NCBI GenBank assembly: GCA_954871525.1
Contig: OX940861.1
Coordinates: 42,049,201-42,113,200, forward strand
Direction: 5' to 3'
Length of the DNA: 64,000 nucleotides
Source: Parietaria judaica
Lineage: Eukaryota > Streptophyta > Magnoliopsida > Rosales > Urticaceae
A program made the translations under genes and the position numbers. Of the stretch, positions 10,762 through 22,916 are shown piece after piece (the first letter of the stretch is position 1; the number at the start of each line of letters is the position of its first letter). The notes beneath the pieces were generated by a model, which ran no database searches, had not been told where the DNA came from, and saw only the letters and a program-made list of their open reading frames with translations.

Positions 10762-12764
10762 ATGGAAAGCTTTAGTCAAGACAAAGTCCAGAAGTACGAG
10801 GAATTCGTGGACCGTCGTTTGAAGCCAGACCTCGTTCGTGCTATTGCTCAACGGTATTTTCTATGATTTGGTTTCAGATTAAACAAAACAGGCTTGAACT
10901 TCAGAACGATAACAGAATGATAGAGCACAGTTAACGTACAAAACAAGATACATAAGAAAAACCCACAAGATTTTAATCGTGGGTCCGGAAAATGCCGCTT
11001 CCGTCATGCAGAGTCAGTTTTCTTCAAAGGGTCCTCAGCCAGCAAAATAACACATGACATTAACTCTGTTCGGATTTCCATAGATATTCTCGCTATTCCA
11101 AGAACTCGATTAATTCTCTCTAATGATTGGGTGTTTATGCCAATGTATTTGCTCATCGGCCGTTAAAATAGTATTTTATTAAGCGCTAGCAAAGATGCCC
11201 GTAGTACAGCAGATTAAAGATTCACAAGTAACAACTTTATATAGAAGCTTCGATTTTTGTTGTTGGATGACTCTACGTACGAAAGAGTTATTTCGGCTAT
11301 TCATGTTTAATGGAAAATTGAGTAGTAAGTATGGAATTAGCTTAGGTTCTTTATGTTTGATATGTGTTTTCTTTCTAAATTGTGCTTCAAGCTTGAGTTA
11401 CATTAGGGTTTTTTAATTTTTTTTAATTTTTTTTTATGTGTGGAAATTAGTGCTTGATTATGGAAAAAATAATTAATTCTCGTATCTTGTAATTCTCGTT
11501 TGCAGGGACGAAGTCTTCGAACAACAAAAAACTTTGTATCCTTTTTCGCTTTTCATTTTCAATTTTGCAAGCTATACAATGTCGCGTTCCTCTAAACAAA
11601 ACTGAATTGCCAAATCAATGAAAGAATTTCTTGACTCCAGTACATTAAAGTTTGGATTTACGAAGGAACATAGAAAATTTGCAGAAAAATAATGTTACCA
11701 GTCTCAGGACAATGGCTAATCTTGGCTCTGAGGTGTACATGCAAGCTGATGTGTAAGTCTTCCTTGTTTCTTCTTGATCTAGTTTATTTTCCGGTAGTCA
11801 CGCATCGATATTATACACTTCCTCATTGCTGACTTTAAAATTAACCTAATGCATCGTTAAATTTTGACCGAAATTGGCTGGAACGAGCTTAAACTTGTAA
11901 GATTTAACTTTGCACAAGGCAAGATTCTATTTTCCAATTTCTTATCTCGTCCATCTTGTAATCTTCCTTGAATATTTTTGTTAGAACCACCATATTCTGT
12001 CATTAATTGTATTTTCTTTCATGAGGGGTATTTTGGGTAGGGTTAGTTTAGGGTTGATAGAGGGTGTCTAAGCCTATATGAGGCGCCTACCGTTAGGGTT
12101 CCCCGTCATGTTTGATTAGTGAAAAGTCGTATTGAACATCGTTGGCAGAGGTTTGGTCCTGCTCTTGAAGGAGAGAGCATTTCTTTTTATTTCTTGAATA
12201 ATGAAATAAATGATTCACTTCCTCGGTATATTTCCGTCTGTAGGATTTAGTCGAGTTTTGAATTACTTATCATTATCTCGCTGTATTAATTTTTTTTTTC
12301 TTCCTATTTTTGGGTTGCCCACAGGCCAGATACAAAAACCATTGTTGTGGATATTGGACTAGGATTTCATGTAGAGTTTACGTGGCCTGAAGCTTTAAAT
12401 TACATCTCTCAAAGGGAAGAAAAACTCTCCAAGTAAGCAGTCTTGTCTTATTCTCCGGAGTTTGTTTCTCGAAATCCTTTAGTTGTTTTTCGGTGCTGGT
12501 CACAGGTTCATTGATATGTACTAAATTAAAATTTGTAGGCAGGTTGAAGAGTACACTCGCCTAATCGCATCAATAAAGGCTCAGATCAAGATGGTATGCG
12601 AAACGGAACCATGACACTGCAAATTTCGAATCCCTTAGGAGATTTTGGTTTTTTATTCGGGTCTAACAACAAAAACATTCTGTTGTTATCTGAAGGTTTG
12701 CGAGGGGATACGAGAGCTGCTCCAACTTCCAGCGGAGAAGCCATTACCGCAGCACACTTTCTAA
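10762..12764 (+). CDS. UXT: Prefoldin-like alpha subunit, UXT family (At1g26660-like), six exons
   Basis: Exons inferred from reading frame and GT-AG sites: 10762-10853, 11506-11535, 11651-11752, 12325-12432, 12539-12593 and 12696-12764. They total 456 nt and 151 aa. The protein has the prefoldin-alpha plan: an N-terminal helix (VQKYEEFVDRRLKP, then DEVFEQQ and LRRNIENLQKNN), a central beta-hairpin segment (LGSEVYMQADV, TIVVDIGLGFHVEFT) and a C-terminal coiled coil (REEKLSKQVEEYTRLIASIKAQ), ending LLQLPAEKPLPQHTF. UXT proteins are subunits of the prefoldin-like R2TP-associated complex and transcription cofactors in animals. In plants a co-chaperone role is inferred. Exon 2 is only 30 nt. The third-exon acceptor was chosen at 11650/11651 because the earlier AG at 11640 would bring in a stop. 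Intron 3 is the longest and contains repeat-like sequence around 11.98-12.24 kb. Confidence 0.9.
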
Positions 12765-13254
12765 CGTTTACGCTACGTCCGTAATAGTAACAAAGTGTTA
12801 AGTATATCGAACTGTTCATCTTTGCTGAGATACCTGAGGCTTGGTAGACTTTTTCCAATGATGTCGGGAGCGAGCTATTATCGTCCGGGGTTCCGGCTTC
12901 GTTCTTATTTTAGTGTCAACTCTCGAAAATGTAAAATTGTAGTGTCTTCTTCACTAAGCACCTCAAAAAGCAATTTCTAGGACTAGAAAGCTGTCGGGGG
13001 TTAAAAAAATATGACCCTTTTAAATACATGAAGTAGTGTTTTCATGAAGGCATTTTTCCTAATGAGTTTATATGTTTGATTCAATTGCAAGGCAAAAACT
13101 TATTTGAAAAAAAAAAAATCTGAAAATCTGAGGGTGACTCGGATATCTTTCCATCTATAGGCCGTAATCACAGAAAGAGATACCGCAGCCTCCATTTTAT
13201 GGACATGCCAATGGGTAACGGGTTTTGACCTCCATGTTCATGGAAAACGCAACA
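12765..13254. other. Intergenic spacer after the UXT gene
   Basis: Contains the presumed 3' UTR of the prefoldin gene. No coding sequence or repeat boundary was seen before the Pack-MULE target duplication. Confidence 0.5.
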
Positions 13255-13263
13255 ATTTATTTA

Positions 13264-14538
13264 GGGTAGTTTGCGGCAAAAATGGCCAAAATTTTCAGGT
13301 TCCTTCGGATATAATGCCAATGCAAAAAAATTGCAGCAAAAATGTCTAATGTTGACTAATCATCACATTTTTAAAATTTCATCTAGTTAAGTGGATGTCT
13401 GTTAGTCAACCAATGACATGGCACTGTTGACCGCCACACGGACATGCACATAACACACCACGTCATTTTTCAAAAAAAAAAACATTAAAAATTTAATCTC
13501 CTTCTCTCGTCTCGCTCTCTCTGCAGGATCCAACCCCAAAGAATTAAATCCCAAAAATCAAACCCAAAAGAGAGAGTCCGAACAAAGCTTCGTCTCCGAC
13601 GGTGGCGATGAATTCACTATACGGCGCGTCGACATTCAGCATGCTCGTCACCTCAGGAACGTTCTCCTCTACGCCGAACCCGATTCGGATCCCTCAACTC
13701 CCCAACGCCAAAACCTCGTTGATCGCAAAGTCGTTCCTGCTCTTGATCTTCTCCTTGACGAACCTCTGATTTTCATTCCCATAAATAAGATTGAAGTAGC
13801 CCTGAAACTTCTTCCCATTCAAGCAACCAAAGCTCTTGCAACCGAGGCCGGACCAGCTCACGCTCTTAGCTGAAACAGATTTTTAAAGTGAACTGGGAGA
13901 AGGGCTTAACCTGACTCTGGGGACGATCTTCGCGAAGCACTGCCGCCTCGGCAACAGCTCGCAGCCCCGCAGAGTCAGCCTCTGGGCAAGGCTCCAGTCG
14001 TCAGGCAAGGCCCGGAGACTCTGTAGCTCATGTACTGGGACTGGACAGAGATCCGTCTTGAAGGTGTGGCCCACGGAGGCGACCATCGTGGTGATCCCAC
14101 TGCACGCGTCCTTGCCGAGGGGGAGCTGGTGGTGCGCGAGAAAGAGCCTGAGCTCGGCAGCGAGAGAGGAGCGCGAGAGATCGAGTGTGTCGTAGTTGAG
14201 GAGGTGCTTCCCTATCTGGGTTGGATTTTTGTATTTAGTTGACAACTTGACTGCTTTTATCATTCTTTGGGTTTGATTTTTGGGGATCGGATTATGAAGA
14301 GAGAGAGATAGAAATTGAATAACAAAAAAAATTGAATTAAAAATGTGTTATGTGGCATGTCCGTGTGGCGGTCAGCAGTGCCACGTCATTGGTTTACTAA
14401 CGGACATTCACTTAACTGGATGTGATTTTGGAAATGCCGCGATTAGTCTACATTAGACATTTTTGCCCCAGTTTTTTCACATTGGCATTATATTCGAGGG
14501 AAACTAAAAACTTTGGCCATTTTTACCGCAAATTACCC
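13264..14538. mobile_element. Pack-MULE (Mutator-like element with captured gene), 1,275 bp
   Basis: The ends are inverted copies beginning GGGTARTTTGCGGYAAAAAT. The terminal inverted repeats run about 195-200 bp (13264-13462 and 14341-14538), roughly 85% identical by eye. Both sides carry the identical 9 bp target duplication ATTTATTTA (13255-13263 and 14539-14547), diagnostic of Mutator-like transposition. There is no transposase inside. The interior holds part of a host-type methyltransferase gene on the minus strand, so this is a non-autonomous gene-capturing element. Confidence 0.93.
13592..14215 (-). pseudogene. Captured fragment of an At1g29790-type methyltransferase-like gene
   Basis: Minus-strand reading gives AAELRLFLAHHQLPLGKD, SVGHTF, PDDWSLAQRLTLRGCELLPRRQCF and then, after a break at 13883, SWSGLGCKSFGCLN, FNLIYGNENQRFV, a stop, GIRIGF and MLNVDAPYSEFIATV. 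From memory these are the successive conserved blocks of plant S-adenosylmethionine-dependent methyltransferase-like proteins of the At1g29790 group. The nucleotide-binding loop expected between GIRIGF and LNVDAPY is mostly missing. With at least two in-frame stops and this deletion it cannot encode a working enzyme. It lies wholly between the inverted repeats of the Pack-MULE. Confidence 0.8.
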
Positions 14539-14547
14539 ATTTATTTA

Positions 14548-15490
14548 TTTTATTTGAAAAAAAAAAGTTATTTTGTGGATAACCTAACGACATGTCGAGC
14601 TTTTTGGACTAGGAAATGACGAAAACGACTTTCAAATCTGACCGGATTTCGAACGACATTCCCCGAAAAGTTGTAAAACAAAAATTGACATCCGAGGGTT
14701 TTCGTGCCGCATGTCTCATTTTTCCGGCGTGCCTCGATATTTAGAATCATTTAAAAAAAAAATTAATAAAAACACACAAAATTATCCAAAAACACTAACT
14801 TTAATTTCTTTTTTCCCAATAAAAAGCAAAGATGTAATGTAACGTAAGATAAAACAAAGGTAAAACGACATCCTTGTTTACTTTTTACCTTTCACCGTAA
14901 AAGAAAAACATAAACAAACAAACATCAACATGCAAACAAACAGCTATAAGAGTGATGTGATCTGATTCTGACCCTTGATTTAGATGAATTGGGAATATTC
15001 TCACCGTCCGATCAAGAACATAGCCACACCTATTTATGTGCTATACGGAACAGACTGGTGAGAAGAAGGGACCACTCACTCACATTGAATTGATGAGAAA
15101 TCAAACGAAACGACAGCATTTTATCATGTGCGACACGTCGTTTCTATGGCCCGAGATATCACTCCTAGACTAAACTATTAGGTTTCATCACTAACAAAGG
15201 ACATGGCTTGATTAGCATTCTCCCTACTCAGCATGAAACATTATTCGAATTCGATTTTAGAGTACGAAGAACGAGAACATTTGAAACGAAAAGAGTAATT
15301 GCATACACGAAAAGAATTTTTACCGGACTTTTTTGTAAAACGTACAATGAGGAGTATACGTAGAAGACATTTCGCAAAATCCAACAGCGGGATTAGATAA
15401 TCAAAGCTCAAACATACAAGTACAACATTAATTATGGTTGTGCTTCATTAGAATTAGAATTGGATAATCAAATCTCAAACTCCATTCTAT
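14548..15490. other. Intergenic spacer
   Basis: Ordinary AT-rich sequence. No coding region, RNA gene or repeat boundary was recognised. Confidence 0.5.
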
Positions 15491-16463
15491 TAGAGCTGGG
15501 ACTCGCGGCGTCGCGACGAGTCGCGACCGAGTCGCCAAAAATCGCGACTGTTCCGGTCGCGACTCGTCGCGACACCGAGAGTCGTGGTTGTTCGCGATTT
15601 TTCGCGATTTTATAGGCTATTTTTTCGGCAAAAGTAGCTGGTTTCTTGAAATGTATTTTTTTTTTAACTTTTTACTCGAATTTAATTTTAAAACTTTATT
15701 AATTATTTCAAAATTATATGTAAGTAAGTTAATTATTTAAATTTGTTATCTACAATGTATTTTTTTCAAAATTAATATTAAAGTTTGTTATATTAATATT
15801 GATTTTTATTTTTAACATATTAATAATATTGATATAAGTTAATTATTTTGTAACATATTAATAATATTGATTTTTATTTTTAATTTTAAAGAAATAACAT
15901 ATGTTAATAAATATTAGTTTGTAACATACTAATAATTTCAACAAATTTACTTAACATATAAATAAATACGAAAAGACGAGATATTTTAAAAAAAAGTTGT
16001 ATTATTCATTGTGAATATTACAATAAGGTGGAAGAAAGCTGTAAATATTCAGTGTAAATATTACAAGATGCCTCACTAAAACCTCTCTTGTAAAACCCTC
16101 CTTAGGGACATAAAACCAAGAGAGGAAAGAGCACATCATTGGCGGTTACATTGCGTCACTCGGGATACAAGGCGTTAAACCTTTCAGTCATTAGCTCCAG
16201 TTCGGTTTGGTCGGACCGTTCGGCAATCACCGGGTTGTGGTACAACAAATCATTCAACACCACTATTTGCTCGACGTGTGTGTTGGTGGTTGACGCCCTC
16301 CGGTCGTTTATGACATACTGAGCCGTACTGAATGCGCTCTCCGAAGCAACGCTTGAAATGGGGATGGACAGTATATCCCTCGCCATTCTCGCCAATATCG
16401 GGAATCTGTCCCGTTGATTCTTCCACCACTTTATGACATCGAACTCGCCTGAATCGTCCTCGA
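15491..16463 (-). mobile_element. Degenerate hAT element with transposase C-terminal remnant
   Basis: The left end starts TAGAGCTGGGACTCGCG, and the next 110 bp are rich in TCGCGAC. The same TAGAGCTG terminus bounds the hAT MITE at 22917. On the minus strand, about 16156-16460 encodes GEFDVIKWWKNQ, ARDILSIPISSVASESAFST and LNDLLYHNP, the conserved C-terminal dimerisation region of hAT transposases. The rest of the transposase is absent and the right terminus was not found, so the element is truncated. Confidence 0.78.
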
Positions 16464-16690
16464 GTGAGTTCGGGTTGACTTTTTGTTGACTTTTCGGTTG
16501 ACCTCTAGGATCGGGCCCGTTGACTTTTTTGGTTGCCCATCCGGGTCGGGCCCGTTGACTTTTTGGGTTGACTTTCCAGGTCGGTCCCGTTGACTTTTTG
16601 TTGACTTTTCCGGGCCGGGCCCTTTGACTTTTTGTTGACTTTTTATGCCGGTTTGGTTTTGACTTTTCCTGAGCGGGTCAAAGTCGATTT
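16464..16690. repeat. GTTGACTTTTT minisatellite-like array (11 TTGAC motifs)
   Basis: About 220 bp contain eleven TTGAC copies, mostly as GTTGACTTTT, interleaved with GGTCGGGCCC-type segments in units of roughly 50 bp. TTGAC is the core of the W-box bound by WRKY factors. It adjoins the hAT remnant and may be part of that element. Confidence 0.7.
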
Positions 16691-19047
16691 AGTGGGCCTT
16701 ATATGTCTTGGGCCTCAATTTTTCTAGGCTCCGGAAAATACGCATAACAACTATCATAAACCACCTTTCGTAACATTCCTCCCTTTTTAAGCTTTCCATA
16801 AACATTACATTTGTCATCTGGAACTTGGAAAAGCAAAAAAGAAAAAGAAAAGAAACATTCTAATGACTGACAAAAGTATTTTCGGTAGTAAACAGTTAAA
16901 TTAAAGTTTAGCTATTTTAGAATTAGAATTCTATTATTATTTTTTAAAGTAGCACTATTTAGTATTTTTTTAATGAATTACATAGAAATATCAATGTATC
17001 AAGATAATTATTTTAAAAGATTTAGGTTGAAAATGTATGCTCCAAAAGATACAGCTCAATGAAACATATCTTTCCATATATTGCAAATAATTTTGTGTTG
17101 AGTGCTCAATATTCCTTTCTGATTAAAGACCATTATGCAGATATACATTGTCTGTCACTACTACAAAATTGCCTATAAAACTATGATTCAAAAGACAACA
17201 TTATGAACCTAAAAGAAAAAGGCATTTAGGGTGAAAGTTATCCGGATTTTTTTTCCCAAACCCGGAACGCTGATCTCGATTTTGAGTTTTGAAAAATCAA
17301 AACCCGCATCCGGATTTTAAATGTTTAAAGCTCGGATTTCCATATACGGATCTAAATCCAACTTTAAGACCAAAGTCTGGATTTAAAACTCGGATCCGAA
17401 TTAATAAAAAAAAATAACGATAATATTAAAAACCTTATTATATAATAGAAAAATATTTTTTTTTACTAAAATGTATATATTAACTTACAAAAATATGAAA
17501 ATAGCATTAGAAGATTAAACTCTACAAATAAGAAAAAAGTTCATTTAAAAAAGAGAGAAAAATCCTAAAAAACTAAAAATATATTGAAAAGCTGGTTTGA
17601 GTAACCTATAATGTGGGTTTTGAGTTTTTTAACCCATAAACTCGGAGCTCGAAACCGGTTTTAACCCGGTTCAAATATACTTACAGTTTCTTATTATTTT
17701 TAATTCTAATCCAAATCCGGTTTAAAATCCACATTTTTTTGAAATAAAAATAAGAGATGAATATATATAGTGACAAAAGGGGAAGTCGAAGTCAGAGTTT
17801 TGTGTCGTTTACTAGCAAACGGGTCTTTTCTTAGCTCTTTCCTTCATTATTCTCTTTCTCTCTCTGTCTGAGCATATATACACAAACACAGACCTATAGA
17901 TATACAGAAAGACGTACATATTCTTTTGGTTCAAATTCAATTATCAGCAGCACCACCTCTGCACAGTGACGTCTCAGTCACTGGGAACTTGTCGTTTCCA
18001 TTATTTTTTTAATATTTATATTAGTAAAATCTTGGTCGCCGCATGACTTTGTCGTTTATAAATCAATCAGTGCATGTGATAAGTCGTTTGATTCTCGCAA
18101 CTCCGTGCTGCTATCTAGACGCACAAGTAAAGTAATCATCGTAGCAACTCGTGGAGATTAAATCGGGAACGACTTAAAATGAAGGTAAATAGGAGAGGGT
18201 TGTCTACTTTTATTTTTGTAGTGTCAATTTTAGTGAATTTTTCTTTAAACCTCCATAAAAACTAAAAAGGTAAATAAAAACGGAAACAAAGTGGTTTTAT
18301 TTTCATTGCATTTGCTCTGCATCACTAACACTGAATCGAGGTTCCAATAATTTTTATATAATTTTTTACAAGTCTCCACTCATAAAAGATGATCATTTGG
18401 ATGAAAGAAGAGAAATGTATGGAAACGCAGTGATTGTGTTGTGTGAGGGTCCAAAAAAGACTGCTTGAGAGTCAAATCAGAATCATTTTGTTTGGCTTTC
18501 AAGATTTTGCACATTGTCGGTTCATTCATCACTTACACTTTCTGTCTTCTTTCTTTCTACCTATAATACATACATACATACATACATACATACATTACGT
18601 ATATAATAATACGAGTCTAATTTCTTCAATATTAAAAAAAAAAAAAAAAACTCAAAGTTCAACCTCTGACAAAATGCATTTTGCCAGTAGTTTTCTGCGT
18701 CAACATTTATCTAGCGAAAAATATTAATTTATGCACGACGTTGTTAACACATATTTTTTTTTACTGTACGGTAGTCTTTATGAGATTATTAATATAATCT
18801 CTTATATTATTCTGTCTATTACTCCCTCAAAGTTTATTTATACAAATATGTGAGTTGCGAGCGAGTGACATACCCTATTTTCACAGATAAAGTATTTGCT
18901 TGATCAAAGGAAGTTATCAATAAATACTTGCATGAGAATTAACCTCCAATTTGGTCGTCAAACTAGTCAGGATATATTTTTAGTAAGAAACTGTTTAAAA
19001 AAAAAAAAAAAAACTATGATTTGCGAAGACACGCTTGGAAGCGATTC
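16691..19047. other. AT-rich spacer downstream of AGO7
   Basis: No gene recognised. A stretch near 17.24-17.73 kb with repeated CCGGATT and AACCCGG words looks like decayed repeat DNA. A (TACA)n microsatellite lies at 18567-18594, and poly-A runs at about 18632-18650 and 18994-19013. The AGO7 3' UTR should occupy the last few hundred bases. Confidence 0.5.
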
Positions 19048-22000
19048 TCAGCAGTAAAACATGAGATTTCTAACATTCTCGCTGAGTATCGGCAACGGCG
19101 TCGTCTTCGGAGGCCCAGCTCTCGAGATAGCCGAGCCAGAGCCGGTCAGCTCTGATCTCTCGAGGTAAAGCCTGCCTCTGTAAGCTGCTAAATGGGCGTA
19201 ATACGCCGGCGGGACCAGCGACACGGGCTTCGTGCACCGAGCATATGTGAAGCAAAGATTGTAGACGAGCTTCTGAAGCTCGTCGGAGGTGAAGCCGCTC
19301 TCGTCGCACAGCACGTGGTAGTGCGTGGGCCGGCTCGTGCCCTTCACGCCCCAGTGGCTGCAGAGGAAGAAGTCGAACTCCCTCGGGTGCGTGATCACCG
19401 TGTCGACCACAGTCCCTGGTGGGACGTTCTCGCCGGAGGCCGGGTCGGGTCTAACCGGAAACAGTCTCGAGTGGTGTCGCTTCTGCACCACCGCAAAAGT
19501 CACCGGCGGCTTGTATCCCAGGAAGCCGGAAAAGGCTGCCTTGATCGCCCGGAGCTCCTCGCGGAGGACCCGGTCGAACTGCGTCTCGCTCACCCCGTCA
19601 CGGAAGAAGATGACCCGCGCAGGAAGAACCCCAACGGCACGGCGGAACTCAGCGAGTAGCTCCGCCACCATGGCACCAAGGTCGAGGATGATCTCCTGGC
19701 GGTGGGTCTGCGAGCGCATCCGCGAGGCGTACTTGTTGGCGGCGGGCCAGTTGACACTTCCGACCACGGCCGCAACCGACGGGCTCGTGTCGTCAAGTGG
19801 GTGTGGGTGCGTCACGTCGGCACCCATGAAGATCACTGGCTCGTCTTGGAGGAGCAGCCGCGGGAGCTGCGAGTGCAGCGAGTTGAATAGAGCCACCGTG
19901 CAGCCCCCGACTTTAGCGTTGATTTTGAGGGCCAAGTTGGCCAGAAACTGCGAGCTTGAGCTCGATTTCGTGAGGTTTTGGTATAAGCAGCACTGCGTGA
20001 CAATGCCCACGCTGGTCTCGGCAATCCGCTTCAGGTCTGCATAGCCCTTGTGTCGCCTCTCCATGACGCAGATGAGGAGCTGGAGGTTGTTGGACGCGAG
20101 TCTTTGGATTCTCTTGAGCTTAGACTCTAAGAGAGAGACGTTGTTGAGAACCAGCGTTGGTTCGAACTGAGGGGCGAAGATCGTTTGCTTGTTGAGCAAG
20201 ATTCCAAGTTGCTCGCACCTCTGACACAGCTGAGTGACGAAGTTTGGAATGGCCGAGCGCTGCTCGGTGCCACCACCGAAGCTGATCAGCGCCCACCGCT
20301 CGATCCTAGTCCCCTCTAAGACGTGGCTGTCCATGAGGTTCCACTGCCGGTCGCTGCGGGCGGGCGTCAAGTCCCTTACGCGACCGCTTTCGCCGAGCTT
20401 TAGCTTCGGGGGCTGAAGAACTCTTCCGTTCAATCTCGTCATTTCTCGAGAGATATGGAGTTTGAATTCTCTTCCCTGAATTCCACTGCCACAGACCGAC
20501 GAGCGACACACTGTTAACTGTCAAGTAACGACCAAAACTTGAGACTTACATGATAATTATGAAGATTACGGCTACCTTGTTGGCCCAACGGGACCTTGCA
20601 TAACGCCGTTGATGATGGCTTTCCGTTCCTTTGGCCTTTGGCATCCCATCTTCAGTATCCTCGCCGTCTGATCGTCAGATAACTTGCCGAGAAACTTCTG
20701 GCCTTCGCAGATCACACAAAGCTCCATGGGAAGATAACAGGGCTTGCTCCGACTAATCTCCAGGCAAGGCAAGTTCCGGTACTGGATGTCGTAATTATAG
20801 TGATCCTTGAAATAGCTAACCAGCCGGAGCTTCGTTCCGTCCCTGTCCGTGAACCACAGGCTCTCCGTCGCCTCCTCAGTCAGTCCGTAGACGCGGTATC
20901 TCTGCACGGTTTCCCGGTGACAAACGAAGACACGGATATTCCTCAGTGCCTTCTCGACCTCCCTCCTCTCGGCAGGAAGCAAACCCCTGGTCTTCCGCCA
21001 GGGAAGGTCGCGTAGGAAGCCGAGGCGCTTCTGCAGGTAGGGGATCACCCCGATGCTCTCGTGGAAGGCCGTTACCGAGAAGTCCACGTTGAGAGCCAGC
21101 CCCTGCTGGGTCGGCCTGAGGCTCTGGAAGAATCCTCTCAGGCCTACCGCGCCACCGCCGATCTCCTCCGCCCCTCCCATGGAGCTCGAGTACAGCGACC
21201 GCCCCACCGGCATGCACTTCTCCACAGGGCTCTCCCGCAGCACCACGTCGAGGGCGTGGAGGTAATCTTGCGGCAGCGGGGCCCACTCCTCCCCGTCCTT
21301 GCTAAGGTAGCTGCTCAGCTTTCTCCCGTCGAGCTTCGAAACGAGCCTGATGTTCACGCGGAAGAGCTTCACGTGTCGGGTCTTCTCCTCGTCATCGCAC
21401 GGCTTCGAGGCCGGGACGGGGAGGCTGACGAAGAGCTCAAGCCTGTCGTTCTGGAACTCGACCGGGCTGTAGAGGTTCTTGCGCCCGTCGTAGGCCGGGA
21501 TGGCGGCGGAGAGAGCGGCCGGGTTCTCGGCGACAAGCTTCTGCTTGATCAGCCTGGCAACCTCCTTGGACGGGCTGGGGGATATCTCCACATTGTAGTG
21601 GAAGATCTTCGGGGCCGAGTCGAACCGGACCAAGAAATGGTTGGCGAGCAGAGCGATGACCGCGCCTTCCACACCGCCCGAATCCGGCCGCCTCGCCGCC
21701 GCGAGCGCTCGCTCTGTCCGGCAACCTGTTCTCGCGCTCTCTGAAGAGCAAAAGACAAACAAACTCGATCAGAATCGTTAACAGTGTCTTTTGATTTCCG
21801 TACACATACAATACAGTCACGCAAAACACAGAAGGAACACGGCTCGAAGATCAATGGCAGGTTTCTGGTTCGGATCGAATCGAAAACCGAAACCTAAACA
21901 CCTATATCGTCTTGAATCTCTTCTTCAGCGCAGCAAAGTAATCCAAACAGGTTTGAAAAGATTACCCGGAAAAGGTGGGACATGGGAGCGGTGAGTGTCG

Positions 22001-22317
22001 GAGGAGGCAGCGAGGTTGGTGAGTCTGCATGGAGGTCTGTGGAGGCGAGTTTTGGATCTCAAGGTCTGGTTATGGCGGAGAGAAGGCGAGAGGAGAGGAG
22101 GAGGAGGAGGAGGCAGAGACAGGTGAAGAGGTATTGGATTGGGCGGGAGAGGAAGAAGAGCTTCTTGGAAGTAGCTCTGGTTATGGTGGTTGTTCGAGTA
22201 CTGAAACACTCGATGATGGTGGTGATACTTTGGGCAAGGAGGACTGAGCGTTTTGGCCTGGAAAGTCTTTGCCTTTGCGGTGCTGCCATTGTTGGGCTCT
22301 TCTTCTGTATCTTCCAT
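19048..22317 (-). CDS. AGO7: ARGONAUTE7 (ZIPPY), three exons, 984 aa
   Basis: Exons on the minus strand: 21966-22317, 20576-21740 and 19048-20485. The total is 2,955 nt and the frame closes exactly. Exon 3 starts at the AG before 20485 because the earlier acceptor gives the wrong frame. A His/Pro-rich N-tail (residues 1-115) is followed by ArgoN (about 140-300), the linker with GFFQSLRPTQQGLALN (about 320-335), PAZ (about 345-475) and MID-PIWI (about 560-960). The slicer tetrad DEDH is present: D729 in GADVTHP, E770 in SQTHRQEI, D802 in FRDGVSETQ and H894 in RPTHYH. The C-terminus ends LMFYC. The exon layout, the length (Arabidopsis AGO7 is about 990 aa) and the sequence point to AGO7 rather than AGO1, 2 or 10. 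AGO7 is known to bind miR390 and cleave TAS3 transcripts to start tasiR-ARF production, which controls leaf polarity and phase change. No frameshift or missing catalytic residue was seen, so it is probably functional. Confidence 0.95.
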
Positions 22318-22405
22318 GGAAGGAAAGTAAGGATACAGAACAGAGAGACTGTAGCAGTCTGGGTTTTTCTGACCAGCTCTCAACTCAAGAGAGGTTTTAG
22401 GCTGC

Positions 22406-22417
22406 TTTTATAAATAG
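22406..22417 (-). promoter_or_regulatory. TATA box of AGO7
   Basis: The minus strand reads CTATTTATAAAAG about 90 bp upstream of the AGO7 start codon. This would put transcription initiation near 22375 and give a 5' UTR of roughly 60 nt. Confidence 0.6.
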
Positions 22418-22908
22418 AGAAATCCTAAGGGGTCGAGACGAGAAGAGAGTGGAGTGTTTTCAGGCTTCGAGTGTTTGGAGCAGTGGTGTTGTGTTGTAAA
22501 GAAAGACTATTATTCAGTGTGTAAATTGATTTTGTGTGTTTGGAGTAGAGGGCAAATTGGAGTGTTCAGTGTTTGTAATTATGCAGTGTTTGGGAGTATA
22601 TGCAAATTAGGTTTCCAAACAAATAACTTTTTCCATGTAATATGCATATATATATATATATTATATAATATTATGTGCCACACCACACCACCACAAGATT
22701 GACCACCCAAAAGGGTTTTGTGTCCTCACTCCATTTTCGCCGTTGAATATGTTTGCAAGTCAAAATGAGTAGTAGTGAGTTACTTTTTTAAGTTTTTTTT
22801 TTAAATATTATATTGAATTTGAAAGTGATTGGGCACAGCTTGCATCCGAAATCTCCCCTTTGATTCCATGTAATGTAACATTGTGCCTGGGGTTTTGTAA
22901 TTGTAATT
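22418..22908. other. AGO7 upstream region
   Basis: Probable AGO7 promoter. It has repeated GTGTTTGGAG and CAGTGTTTG words between 22450 and 22600 and an AT microsatellite near 22645-22660. No other gene was seen. Confidence 0.45.
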
Positions 22909-22916
22909 GTACCATC

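Noticed and set aside
10618..10866. 82-codon frame starting before the UXT exon 1
   Set aside because: Its first part runs through a poly-T 3' splice-site-like tract; the conserved protein begins at the ATG at 10762.
11977..12245. LTR-like sequence inside UXT intron 3 (TGTTAGAACC start)
   Set aside because: No CA terminus or target duplication was found.
19192..20044. Long plus-strand frames over AGO7
   Set aside because: Shadows of the conserved AGO7 PIWI exon on the other strand.
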